A stretch of 64,000 nt of DNA from Firmicutes bacterium HGW-Firmicutes-1 (GTDB lineage Bacteria; Bacillota; Clostridia; Lachnospirales; Vallitaleaceae), in contig PHAG01000009.1 in NCBI GenBank assembly GCA_002841625.1, forward strand, positions 186,001 through 250,000, written 5' to 3'. This document shows positions 53,270 to 62,481 of the stretch, one piece after another. Positions within the stretch are counted from its first letter, which is position 1. Every line of letters begins with the position of its first letter. Under the pieces are notes generated by a model. That model was not told the DNA's origin, searched no databases, and worked only from the letters and a program-made list of their open reading frames with translations. The translations under genes were made by a program, and so were the position numbers.

Positions 53270-54490
53270 ATGAAAATTATTAAAGGTGGAATAACAGCTC
53301 CAAAAGGGTTTAAGGCCTATGGAGATTATGTAGGTATCAAAAAATCAAGAAAAGACTTAGCAGTCATATATAGTGATCAGGAAGCAACATATGTAGGCAC
53401 CTTCACAACAAATGTTGTTAAAGCAGCTTGTGTTACTTGGAACCTGGAACGGTATCAAAATGAAGATAAAATCTCAGGGGTAGTGGTTAATAGCGGAAAT
53501 GCCAACGCATGTACTGGAAAAGTTGGCGAGGATAATAATCTGGAAATGGCGCAAATAGCTGCTGAATGCTTTAATCTGAAAAAAGAAAATATACTTGTAG
53601 CATCAACTGGTGTAATAGGCAAACAATTACCTATGGATGTAATTGTAGAAGGTATAAAAAAAGTAGCAAAATCAGTAACGAATACCATTGAAGGTGGCTT
53701 GGAAGCAGCAACTGCCATTATGACTACGGACACCTTTGTTAAAGAAATTGCAGTAGAGTTTACTATTGGTGATAAAATAGCAACAATTGGTGGCATGGCA
53801 AAAGGATCTGGAATGATTCATCCTAATATGGCTACAATGCTTTCCTTTATCACTACAGATATAGCCATTACGAAAGAACTATTAGATAAAGCAGTGAAAG
53901 AAAACATTGCAGGGACTTATAATATGATTTCTGTGGATGGAGATACTAGCACAAACGATATGGTAATGCTACTTGCAAATGGGATGTGTGAAAATACATT
54001 AATTGAAAAAGAAGGTAAGGATTATGAAGCTTTCAAGGAAGCCCTCAATACAGTAAATGTATTTCTATCCAAACAAATCATACATGATGGCGAAGGTGTA
54101 ACGAAGGTGCTAGAGGTTCAAGTTGAGGGTGCAAAGGACTTAAGCGATGCTAGACTACTTGCTAAGTCAGTCATTACCTCAAACCTAGTTAAAACAGCTT
54201 TTTTTGGAGAAGATGCCAATTGGGGAAGAGTTCTTTGTGCTATGGGTTATTCAGGAGCAAGCTTTGATCCTTCAAAGGTTACTCTATATTATGAGAGTGC
54301 AAGGGGTAAAATTAAGCTACTAGAGAATGGTCTTCCAGAGAATTTTAGTGAAGAACTAGCTAATGAGATTTTAAAGGAAAAAGAGATTACAGTACACATT
54401 ACCCTACAAGAGGGTGAAGCAAGTGCGACAGCTTGGGGTTGTGACTTAAGTTATGAATATGTTAAAATCAATGGTGAATATAGAACTTAA
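53270..54490 (+). CDS. argJ: Glutamate N-acetyltransferase / ornithine acetyltransferase
   Basis: 406 residues. Self-cleaving Ntn-type enzyme; the cleavage motif KGSGMIHPNMATML is present, giving alpha and beta chains after Ala188 with Thr189 as nucleophile. NSGNANACTG is the substrate-loop signature. It recycles the acetyl group from acetylornithine to glutamate, so the organism uses the cyclic pathway; whether it is bifunctional (also using acetyl-CoA) cannot be told. Between argC and argB. Confidence 0.97.
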   Translation: MKIIKGGITAPKGFKAYGDYVGIKKSRKDLAVIYSDQEATYVGTFTTNVVKAACVTWNLERYQNEDKISGVVVNSGNANACTGKVGEDNNLEMAQIAAECFNLKKENILVASTGVIGKQLPMDVIVEGIKKVAKSVTNTIEGGLEAATAIMTTDTFVKEIAVEFTIGDKIATIGGMAKGSGMIHPNMATMLSFITTDIAITKELLDKAVKENIAGTYNMISVDGDTSTNDMVMLLANGMCENTLIEKEGKDYEAFKEALNTVNVFLSKQIIHDGEGVTKVLEVQVEGAKDLSDARLLAKSVITSNLVKTAFFGEDANWGRVLCAMGYSGASFDPSKVTLYYESARGKIKLLENGLPENFSEELANEILKEKEITVHITLQEGEASATAWGCDLSYEYVKINGEYRT

Positions 54491-54504
54491 AAGGAAGCGT
54501 GAAT

Positions 54505-55377
54505 ATGGAAAAAATAATTGAAAAAGCAAAAATATTAATTGAGGCACTTCCTTATATAAAGGAATTCAATAGTAAGATAGTTGTCATCAAGTATGGTGGC
54601 AGTGCGATGATAGACGATAGAATTAAAGAAACCGTCATTGAAGACATTGTTCTTATGAAGCTTGTTGGGTTAAAGCCTGTTATAGTTCATGGTGGCGGCA
54701 ATGAAATTAGCGATGTACTTAAGCAAATGGGTAAAAAAAGCGAGTTCGTTAATGGACTTCGAGTTACAAATGAAGATACAGTAGAAGTAGTTGAGATGGT
54801 ATTGTCTGGTAAGATAAATAAGGGAATCGTTCAACTAATTCAAAATCATGGTATCAATGCTGTAGGGATTAGTGGCAAGGATGGAAAAACGCTTAAGGTT
54901 GTCAAAAAGGAAACAGAGGGTGTAGATTATGGCTTTGTCGGAGAAATCACGGACGTAGATACCAAGCTTATTATGTCCTTGCTTGATAATGATTTTATTC
55001 CTGTTATTGCACCACTTGGCACAGATAAAAACGGTCTGACTTATAACATTAATGCTGACTATGCAGCTTCTGCAATTGCTGGAGCACTTAGTGCAGAGAA
55101 GCTACTTTTCTTAACAGATGTCGAAGGTGTACTAACGGATGTAGATGATAAAGCTTCACTGATCTCTAGAATTCAAGTTGCAGAGGTAAATAAGTACATT
55201 TCAGATGGTATTATCTCTGGAGGTATGATCCCAAAGGTCGAATGCTGCGTTGAAGGAATTAAAGCTGGAGTAAAAAATGTACATATCTTGGATGGCAGGG
55301 TCGAACATTGTATGTTACTTGAGATTTTTACAAAAAGCGGCGTAGGAACTATGTTTGGAGAGGTTTTTGATAATTAG
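54505..55377 (+). CDS. argB: Acetylglutamate kinase
   Basis: 290 residues. Amino-acid kinase motifs VVIKYGGSAM, PVIVHGGGNEIS and NINADYAASAIAGAL. Phosphorylates N-acetylglutamate; in cyclic-pathway bacteria it is often feedback-inhibited by arginine, and an N-terminal helix of the kind associated with arginine-sensitive forms (MEKIIEKAKILIEALPYIKE) is present. Start at ATG 54505 behind AAAGGAAG. Confidence 0.96.
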   Translation: MEKIIEKAKILIEALPYIKEFNSKIVVIKYGGSAMIDDRIKETVIEDIVLMKLVGLKPVIVHGGGNEISDVLKQMGKKSEFVNGLRVTNEDTVEVVEMVLSGKINKGIVQLIQNHGINAVGISGKDGKTLKVVKKETEGVDYGFVGEITDVDTKLIMSLLDNDFIPVIAPLGTDKNGLTYNINADYAASAIAGALSAEKLLFLTDVEGVLTDVDDKASLISRIQVAEVNKYISDGIISGGMIPKVECCVEGIKAGVKNVHILDGRVEHCMLLEIFTKSGVGTMFGEVFDN

Positions 55378-55387
55378 TATAACTAGA

Positions 55388-55468
55388 TAATTTTGTTTAC
55401 CGATGTGCAAGTGAAACTTGCATTCGGTTACGAAACTGTAGCGAATGCGGAGGTTTTGTAACATTGAC
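55388..55468 (+). repeat. Full copy of the dispersed hairpin repeat, inside the arg operon
   Basis: Hairpin GCAAGTGAAACTTGC within CGATGTGCAAG..CTTGCATTCGG, then TTACGAAACTGTAGCG, AATGCGGAGGTTTT and GTAACATTGAC. Same layout as 38751-38832 (minus) and ends with the 26 bases shared with 2164-2189. It fills nearly all of the argB-argD gap. Confidence 0.85.
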
Positions 55469-55489
55469 GCATATATATGAGGTGATAAT

Positions 55490-56668
55490 ATGAAAGAAGT
55501 TGTGAAAAAAGGGAAGGAAGTTTTTGTGAACAATTACAAGCAATTTCCTGTTGTTTTTGAATATGGAGAAGGCGCCTACTTATTTGATATAGAAGGAAAG
55601 AAGTATTTGGATTTTGTATCCGGCATTGCAGTAAATGCACTTGGGTACAACAATACTGAGTTAAATCAAGCCTTGAAAGATCAGATAGATAAATTCACGC
55701 ATTGCTCAAATTTATACTATAATCAACCTTCCATTGATGCTGCCAATAAATTAATCAATGGAAGTGGTTTAGATAAGGTCTTTTTCTGTAACAGTGGTGC
55801 TGAGGCAAATGAAGCTGCATTAAAATTAGCTAGAAAGTATTCCAAAAAGCACTTTGGTGAAGATAAATATGAAATTATTACTATGAAAAATTCTTTTCAT
55901 GGTAGAACGATTGCAACAATTACTGCTACGGGACAAGAAAAATATCAAAAGGGATTGAGTCCATTATTACCAGGAATTAAATATACTGAGTATAACAATA
56001 TTGAAGCTCTGAAAAATATTATTTCTGATCATACCTGTGCAATATTGCTTGAAATAATTCAAGGTGAAGGTGGTATTGTAACGATAGATTCAGACTATTT
56101 AAAAGCTGTTAGAAAGCTTTGCGATGAGCATAACTTGGTACTCATTTTTGATGAAGTTCAAACAGGAATTGGTAGAACAGGGGAGCTATTTGCATATCAA
56201 TTATTTAATGTGAAGCCGGATATATTAACTCTTGCAAAAGGCTTAGGGGCAGGAATACCTATTGGTGCAATGGTTGCAAATGAAAAAGTTGCAGATGGCT
56301 TTGAACCAGGAGATCATGCGTCTACCTTTGGAGGAAATCCATTGGCTTGTACAGCAGCAAATATTATTTTAGATAAGCTGATAAATGGTGATCTTCAAAG
56401 TAATGTTAAAGAGCAAGGTGCATATTTGAATAAAAAATTAATAGAATTAATGAATAAAAAAGATAGTATTATTGATATAAGAGGTATAGGACTTATTCAA
56501 GGAATTGCCTTACAAAACGAAGATATTTCAGCTATTATTCATAAATGTATGGAAGAAGGATTATTATTAGTTGGAGCAGGAAGCAATGTAATCAGATTTG
56601 TCCCTCCATTGATTATTAGTGAAAAAGAAATTGATGAAGCAATTAAAATATTAGATAAGTGTATATAA
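55490..56668 (+). CDS. argD: Acetylornithine aminotransferase
   Basis: 392 residues. Class III aminotransferase with FCNSGAEANEAALKLAR, the PLP Asp in IFDEVQTGIGRTG and the PLP Lys in LTLAKGLGAGIP. Converts N-acetylglutamate semialdehyde to N-acetylornithine. Ribosome site GAGGTGATA. A repeat element separates it from argB. argF (ornithine carbamoyltransferase) is not present downstream. Confidence 0.96.
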   Translation: MKEVVKKGKEVFVNNYKQFPVVFEYGEGAYLFDIEGKKYLDFVSGIAVNALGYNNTELNQALKDQIDKFTHCSNLYYNQPSIDAANKLINGSGLDKVFFCNSGAEANEAALKLARKYSKKHFGEDKYEIITMKNSFHGRTIATITATGQEKYQKGLSPLLPGIKYTEYNNIEALKNIISDHTCAILLEIIQGEGGIVTIDSDYLKAVRKLCDEHNLVLIFDEVQTGIGRTGELFAYQLFNVKPDILTLAKGLGAGIPIGAMVANEKVADGFEPGDHASTFGGNPLACTAANIILDKLINGDLQSNVKEQGAYLNKKLIELMNKKDSIIDIRGIGLIQGIALQNEDISAIIHKCMEEGLLLVGAGSNVIRFVPPLIISEKEIDEAIKILDKCI

Positions 56669-56673
56669 AGAAA

Positions 56674-56735
56674 TGAAAAGTGGCTAAAATTGCTCTAGCT
56701 TTTTAGCAAATAAGGTCACTTTTCTTTTATTATGA
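56674..56735 (+). terminator. Imperfect terminator between argD and carA
   Basis: AAAAGTGGCT..AGC / GCT..GGTCACTTTT stem with an imperfect middle, followed by CTTTTATT. Likely partial termination or attenuation between arg and car genes. Confidence 0.6.
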
Positions 56736-56748
56736 ATGGAGGAATCTT

Positions 56749-57837
56749 ATGATAGCAACAATCATTTTAGAAGATGGAACCCTGGTAATAGGTAAAAGTT
56801 TTGGGGTAACTGGAACTATTTGTGGCGAACTAGTTTTTAATACAGGTATGACTGGTTACCAAGAAATATTAACTGATCCCTCTTATGCCGGTCAAATTGT
56901 TACGATGACATACCCATTAATAGGGAACTATGGTGTGAATGCAACCGATGTAGAATCGAATAAGGTCCAAGTATCGGGCTTTATCGTTAAAGAATATGCT
57001 GGCGTGCCTAATCATTGGCAATGTGAAAAAACAATAGATGAATATCTAAAGGAAAACAATATCATTGGTGTTTATGGTATTGATACTAGAATGCTAACAA
57101 AGAAAATAAGAATGAAAGGTGCTATGAAATGTATGGTTACAACCCAGGAAATAACACCTGAAAATTTAATAAAGTTAAGAAATGAATTAGAGCAATACAA
57201 CTTCCCTAAAGATATTGTTTCACAAGTATCTTCAAAAGAAATAACGAATGTGAAAGGTGATGGCAAGAGAGTTGGAATTGTTGACCTAGGTTTAAAGAAA
57301 GGCATTGTGAAACAATTGGTTAATCTAGGCTGTGATGTAACTGTTTTTCCATATAATACAACAAGTAGTAAAATCCTTGAAAGTAACATGGATGTACTTT
57401 TATTATCAAATGGCCCTGGAGATCCTAAGGATGCAACGCATGCAATTGAAACTACAAAGGAATTGATGGGTAAAATGCCTTTATGGGGTATTTGCTTAGG
57501 TCATCAAATCCTAGCACTAGCGATGGGTGCAGATACCTATAAGTTAAAATTTGGTCATAGAGGAGCAAACCATCCAGTAATAGAACTAGAATCTGGAAAG
57601 GTCTATATGTCATCACAAAATCACGGATATGCCGTTAAGAGTGAAACGATTACGAATACAATGCAAATTACTCATGTCAATGTGAATGATGAAACCATAG
57701 AAGGTATTTCATGTAAAGATTTAGGAGTGCAGTCTGTCCAATTCCATCCAGAAGAAGGACCAGGTCCAGAAGATGCACATTATTTATTTAAAAAATGGTT
57801 GGATAACTTAGAAAGGATTGGTGAAAACAATGTCTAG
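56749..57837 (+). CDS. carA: Carbamoyl-phosphate synthase small (glutaminase) subunit
   Basis: 362 residues. N-terminal CPSase-small domain (ELVFNTGMTGYQEILTDPSY) and class I glutamine amidotransferase with catalytic Cys in GICLGHQILALA and His-Glu in VQFHPEEGPGP. It supplies ammonia to CarB. Overlaps carB by 8 bases. GGAGG precedes the ATG. Confidence 0.97.
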   Translation: MIATIILEDGTLVIGKSFGVTGTICGELVFNTGMTGYQEILTDPSYAGQIVTMTYPLIGNYGVNATDVESNKVQVSGFIVKEYAGVPNHWQCEKTIDEYLKENNIIGVYGIDTRMLTKKIRMKGAMKCMVTTQEITPENLIKLRNELEQYNFPKDIVSQVSSKEITNVKGDGKRVGIVDLGLKKGIVKQLVNLGCDVTVFPYNTTSSKILESNMDVLLLSNGPGDPKDATHAIETTKELMGKMPLWGICLGHQILALAMGADTYKLKFGHRGANHPVIELESGKVYMSSQNHGYAVKSETITNTMQITHVNVNDETIEGISCKDLGVQSVQFHPEEGPGPEDAHYLFKKWLDNLERIGENNV

Positions 57838-60800
57838 AAATCCTCATATAAAAAAGGTTCTTGTAATTGGTTCAGGACCAATCATCATAGGACAAGCCGC
57901 AGAGTTTGACTATGCAGGTACGCAAGCGTGTCAATCCTTGAAGGAAGAAGGCATTGAAGTTGTACTAGTCAATAGCAATCCAGCAACCATTATGACAGAT
58001 GATAATATAGCAGACAAAGTATATATTCAGCCCCTTACACTAGAGGCTTTAACCTATATTATTGAAAAAGAAAGACCAGATGGCCTACTTGCAACCTTAG
58101 GTGGTCAAACTGGTCTTAATATGGCAGTTGAATTAAATGAAGCTGGTGTACTTGGAAAATATAATGTTAAGCTACTTGGTACATCTCTTGAAGCGATTGA
58201 AAAAGCTGAAGATCGAGAAAGCTTTAGAAAGCTTATGCTCGAAATTGGAGAACCTATCCCCAATAGTGCTATTGTAAATACGATCGAAGAAGGCATGAAA
58301 AGTGCTGAGGAAATTGGTTTTCCAGTTATCGTAAGACCAGCTTATACGCTAGGTGGTCTTGGTGGTGGTATTGCTGATAATAGAGATCAATTAAAAGAAT
58401 TTCTTCATACGGGATTACTTCATAGTCGAATTAATCAAGTATTACTTGAACAATCTGTAGCAGGTTGGAAGGAAATTGAATACGAGGTTATGAGAGATAG
58501 TAATGATACTTGTATTATTATTTGTAATATGGAAAATCTCGATCCTGTTGGTATCCATACAGGAGATAGTATCGTAGTTGCACCATCTCAAACCTTATCT
58601 GATGAAGAATATCATATGCTGCGAACGGCATCTCTTAAAATAATTCGCGCCTTAAAGATTGAAGGTGGCTGTAATGTTCAACTTGCCCTCAATCCTCATA
58701 GTAAGGAATACATTGTAATTGAAGTAAACCCAAGAGTAAGTAGATCATCTGCACTGGCTTCAAAGGCTGCAGGTTATCCAATAGCGAAAATTGCAGCCAA
58801 AATTGCAATAGGTTTGAATCTTCATGAGATACCAAATGCAGTAACAAGAAAAACAAAAGCCTCCTTTGAACCTGCATTAGATTATGTAGTTGTTAAAATT
58901 CCAAAATGGCCTTTTGATAAATTCGATTATGCAGATAGAACACTAGGGACTCAAATGAAGGCAACTGGTGAAGTAATGGCTATAGATAGAACTTTTGAGA
59001 GTTCACTACTTAAGGCAGTCATATCACTTGAAGGAAAAGAGACAGGTCTTAGAAAAAGCTCGTTAGAGATTCTTTCTAAGGAGCAGTTGACAAAAATGCT
59101 TTATAAGGTAGATGATCAACGAATATTTCTTCTTGCAGAAGCCCTGAGAAAAGGGATTACTGTTGCAGAAATCAATGAAATTACGAAGGTAGATCCATGG
59201 TTTCTAGAGAAAATCTATAATATTATAAAAATTGAACAACGCTTAGAGTCTGAAACCTTAACAGGTGAACTGCTAGAGCGAGCAGAAAGAATGGGCTTTA
59301 CTGATTATGAAATTCAAGATTTATCAGATAGTCCTTATGAGATGGTAGATACAATTAGAAGAGCACATGGCCTGTATCCAGTATATAAAATGGTTGATAC
59401 CTGTGCCGCTGAATTTGAATCTGAAACACCATATTATTACTCAACCTATGAGAAGGAAGAAGAAAATAATATTAGTAAAAAAGAAAAAATTATTGTTATT
59501 GGATCAGGACCAATTAGAATTGGTCAAGGAATTGAATTCGATTATTGCTCTGTTCATGCAGTATGGGCTATTCAAGAATTAGGTCTAGAATCCATTATCA
59601 TAAACAATAACCCTGAAACAGTGAGTACAGATTTTGATATCTCTGATAAGCTATACTTTGAGCCTTTATTTATTGAAGACGTATTTAACGTCATAAGAAA
59701 GGAAATGCCAAAGGGTGTAATCGTACAATTTGGTGGTCAAACAGCAATTAATCTTGCCCCTAAGCTAGTAAGTAGAGGGGTTCAAATACTTGGAACATCA
59801 ATGGATTCAATAGATTTTGCAGAGGATAGAAAGCGTTTTGAAAGACTTCTAAGAGAATTAAACATTCCACAGCCAAAAGGCCGAGCAGTTACTACAATCA
59901 AGGAAGCGATTAAGACAGCAAACGAAATTGGATACCCTGTTCTTGTAAGACCCTCTTATGTAATTGGTGGTAGAGCAATGATGGTTGTTAAAAATGAAGA
60001 ACAACTAAAGAGTTATGTTTACGAAGCAACAGCCCTCTCGTCTGAGTATCCTATTTTAATTGATGAATATCTAGAAGGAACAGAAGTTGAAGTCGATGCA
60101 ATTGCTGACAGACATAATATTTTAATTCCTGGAATTATGGAGCATATAGAACGTACCGGAGTTCATTCAGGAGATAGCTTCTGTGTTTTTCCACCACAAA
60201 ATCTATCAGAGGCAGTGATTGCGACCCTAATAGATTACACTGAAAAAATTGCTATGGCCTTACAAGTTATTGGCTTAGTAAACATTCAATTTGTTGTTAA
60301 GGATGAAAAAGTATATATTATTGAAGTAAACCCTAGAGCATCTCGTACGGTACCAATTTTAAGCAAGGTGACAAAAATTCCTATGGTTAAAATTGCAATG
60401 CAAGTCATTCTAGGAGATAAATTAGCTGATTTACCATATGGCATTGGACTTAGTCCTACAACCAATTTAATCGCAGTAAAAGCTCCAGTATTTTCCTTTG
60501 TTAAGCTACCAGACGTAGATGTAGCATTAACACCTGAGATGAAATCAACAGGAGAAGTGCTGGGAATTGATAGTGATTACAGTAAGGCTATGCTAAAAGC
60601 CTTTCAAGGGGCAGGTTATGTATTTAGGGAAGAAGGCAAGGTGCTTGTATCTCTAAATGATGAGGTTAAACTAGAAGGATTGCCTTATATAAAGGATTTA
60701 TCCTCAAAAGGATATACAATTATGGCAACAGAAGGAACCTATAAGTTCTTGAAAAATCAAGGTGTTGAATGTGATTGGATAGAAAAAAATGACTTGCCAG

Positions 60801-61024
60801 TGATACACGGAATGATGAAAAACAAAGAAATTGCCATGGTCATCAACATTCCTACTAGAGGAAAAGACATTAAAAGAGGCGGTTTTAAAATAAGAAATTT
60901 AGCCGAACACTTGAAAGTTCCTTGCTTTACATGTTATGATACGGTAAATGCATATATAAAAGCTATGGAAACTCATATGAAGAAGGAAACAATGACTTAT
61001 GAGGGCATAGATTATTATATGTAA
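57830..61024 (+). CDS. carB: Carbamoyl-phosphate synthase large subunit
   Basis: 1064 residues, full-length. Two homologous ATP-grasp halves, each opening with VIGSGPI.IGQ..EFDY, and a C-terminal MGS-like allosteric domain (~925-1064) which in other CarB binds ornithine/UMP effectors. Starts at ATG 57830 inside the end of carA (ATGTCTAG), with AAAGGATTGG as ribosome site. Makes carbamoyl phosphate for arginine and pyrimidines; its place in this cluster suggests an arginine-linked copy. Confidence 0.97.
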   Translation: MSRNPHIKKVLVIGSGPIIIGQAAEFDYAGTQACQSLKEEGIEVVLVNSNPATIMTDDNIADKVYIQPLTLEALTYIIEKERPDGLLATLGGQTGLNMAVELNEAGVLGKYNVKLLGTSLEAIEKAEDRESFRKLMLEIGEPIPNSAIVNTIEEGMKSAEEIGFPVIVRPAYTLGGLGGGIADNRDQLKEFLHTGLLHSRINQVLLEQSVAGWKEIEYEVMRDSNDTCIIICNMENLDPVGIHTGDSIVVAPSQTLSDEEYHMLRTASLKIIRALKIEGGCNVQLALNPHSKEYIVIEVNPRVSRSSALASKAAGYPIAKIAAKIAIGLNLHEIPNAVTRKTKASFEPALDYVVVKIPKWPFDKFDYADRTLGTQMKATGEVMAIDRTFESSLLKAVISLEGKETGLRKSSLEILSKEQLTKMLYKVDDQRIFLLAEALRKGITVAEINEITKVDPWFLEKIYNIIKIEQRLESETLTGELLERAERMGFTDYEIQDLSDSPYEMVDTIRRAHGLYPVYKMVDTCAAEFESETPYYYSTYEKEEENNISKKEKIIVIGSGPIRIGQGIEFDYCSVHAVWAIQELGLESIIINNNPETVSTDFDISDKLYFEPLFIEDVFNVIRKEMPKGVIVQFGGQTAINLAPKLVSRGVQILGTSMDSIDFAEDRKRFERLLRELNIPQPKGRAVTTIKEAIKTANEIGYPVLVRPSYVIGGRAMMVVKNEEQLKSYVYEATALSSEYPILIDEYLEGTEVEVDAIADRHNILIPGIMEHIERTGVHSGDSFCVFPPQNLSEAVIATLIDYTEKIAMALQVIGLVNIQFVVKDEKVYIIEVNPRASRTVPILSKVTKIPMVKIAMQVILGDKLADLPYGIGLSPTTNLIAVKAPVFSFVKLPDVDVALTPEMKSTGEVLGIDSDYSKAMLKAFQGAGYVFREEGKVLVSLNDEVKLEGLPYIKDLSSKGYTIMATEGTYKFLKNQGVECDWIEKNDLPVIHGMMKNKEIAMVINIPTRGKDIKRGGFKIRNLAEHLKVPCFTCYDTVNAYIKAMETHMKKETMTYEGIDYYM

Positions 61025-61052
61025 GCAAAGAGAAATGAAGGAGTGAATAAAA

Positions 61053-62351
61053 ATGTCTATTCAAAATATGGCAAGTGCTGCGAAGGCAGCATCAATACAA
61101 ACAGCAGCATTAGATGGAGACATTAAAAATAAGGCATTAGAGGCTATTGCATTGGCTTTAGAAGCCAACAAAGAAGCAATTATGAAAGCGAATAGTAATG
61201 ATTTAAGAAGAAGTGAGCAGGAAAACCTTGAACTTCCACTATTAAAAAGACTAAAGTTCGATGAGCATAAAATTGCTGGAGTAATAGAAGGTATCACTAG
61301 TCTAATAGACTTACCTGAACCTGTAGGTCAAACCTTAATGTCTACTGAGCTTGATCAGGGGCTTGAACTATATAAAGTTAGTTGTCCAATAGGTGTTATT
61401 GGGATTATTTTCGAATCTAGACCAGATGCGTTAGTACAGATTGCAACCCTTTGTTTAAAGAGTGGCAATGCAGTACTTTTAAAAGGTGGGAGTGAAGCGA
61501 AAGAAACAAACAAAATCCTAGCGGACATTATTGAAGAGGCTTCTATAAAAGTTGGAATTCCTACGGGATGGATTCAATTATTAGAAACAAGAGAAGATGT
61601 ATCAGAGATGCTTAAAATGGATGATTACATAGATTTAATTATTCCAAGAGGCTCAAATGCATTTGTAAAATATATTTTGCAAAATTCGAACATTCCGGTT
61701 CTGGGTCATGCAGATGGCATTTGTCATTGTTATGTGGACGATGCAGCAGACCTTGCTAAGGCTGTTGCAATAGTGAATGATTCCAAAACCCAATATGTAG
61801 CAGTATGTAATGCCACTGAAACCTTATTGGTTCATGAAGCGATTGCGGGGGAGTTCTTGCCTGCAGTCAAGGTTGAATTAGATAAAAGCAAGGTTATTAT
61901 TTATGGCTGTGAAAATACATTGAAAATAATTGATTGCCAACCTGCCTCAGACGAAAACTATGCAACAGAGTATTTAGATTATGCCTTATCTGTCAAAGTT
62001 GTAAAAAATGTTGACGAAGCAATAGAACATATTAATCACTATGGATCCGGTCATACCGATGCCATCATTACTGAAAATAACGTTGCATCTGATAAATTTA
62101 TGACACTAGTAGACGCTGGGAATGTGTTTTTAAACTGTTCCACACGTTTTAGCGATGGATTCAAATATGGCTTCGGAGCTGAAGTTGGTATTAGTACGAA
62201 TAAAATTCATGCCAGAGGACCAGTTGGACTTGATGGCTTACTCATTTATAAGTATAAGATGATTGGAAAAGGTCATATTGCAAAGGACTATTCAGAAGGC
62301 ATTAGGAGCTTTACACATAAAAAGATAGATAAACCATTTCCTATTCATTAA
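61053..62351 (+). CDS. proA: Gamma-glutamyl phosphate reductase
   Basis: 432 residues. Aldehyde-dehydrogenase-superfamily fold, with IGIIFESRPDA, IIPRGSNAFVKYI, the catalytic Cys in QYVAVCNATETLL, and NCSTRFSDGFKYGFGAEVGIST. Second step of proline synthesis. proB, its usual partner, is not adjacent. 28 bases after carB, with GAAGGAGTG as ribosome site, so it is read with the car genes. Confidence 0.97.
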   Translation: MSIQNMASAAKAASIQTAALDGDIKNKALEAIALALEANKEAIMKANSNDLRRSEQENLELPLLKRLKFDEHKIAGVIEGITSLIDLPEPVGQTLMSTELDQGLELYKVSCPIGVIGIIFESRPDALVQIATLCLKSGNAVLLKGGSEAKETNKILADIIEEASIKVGIPTGWIQLLETREDVSEMLKMDDYIDLIIPRGSNAFVKYILQNSNIPVLGHADGICHCYVDDAADLAKAVAIVNDSKTQYVAVCNATETLLVHEAIAGEFLPAVKVELDKSKVIIYGCENTLKIIDCQPASDENYATEYLDYALSVKVVKNVDEAIEHINHYGSGHTDAIITENNVASDKFMTLVDAGNVFLNCSTRFSDGFKYGFGAEVGISTNKIHARGPVGLDGLLIYKYKMIGKGHIAKDYSEGIRSFTHKKIDKPFPIH

Positions 62352-62382
62352 TCAGTGACAATGAATAAGTTCTAAATTATAT

Positions 62383-62438
62383 AAGACTCTCATCAATACC
62401 CATTATGATACTTAACGGGTCTGAGAGAGTCTTTTTTT
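62383..62438 (+). terminator. Terminator of the arg-car-proA cluster
   Basis: AAGACTCTC and GAGAGTCTT form a 9-bp stem, followed by TTTTT; the loop is ~33 bases. Confidence 0.8.
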
Positions 62439-62481
62439 ATTATATCAATTGCCTATTCCTTCATGAAGAAGGTTTTATAAA

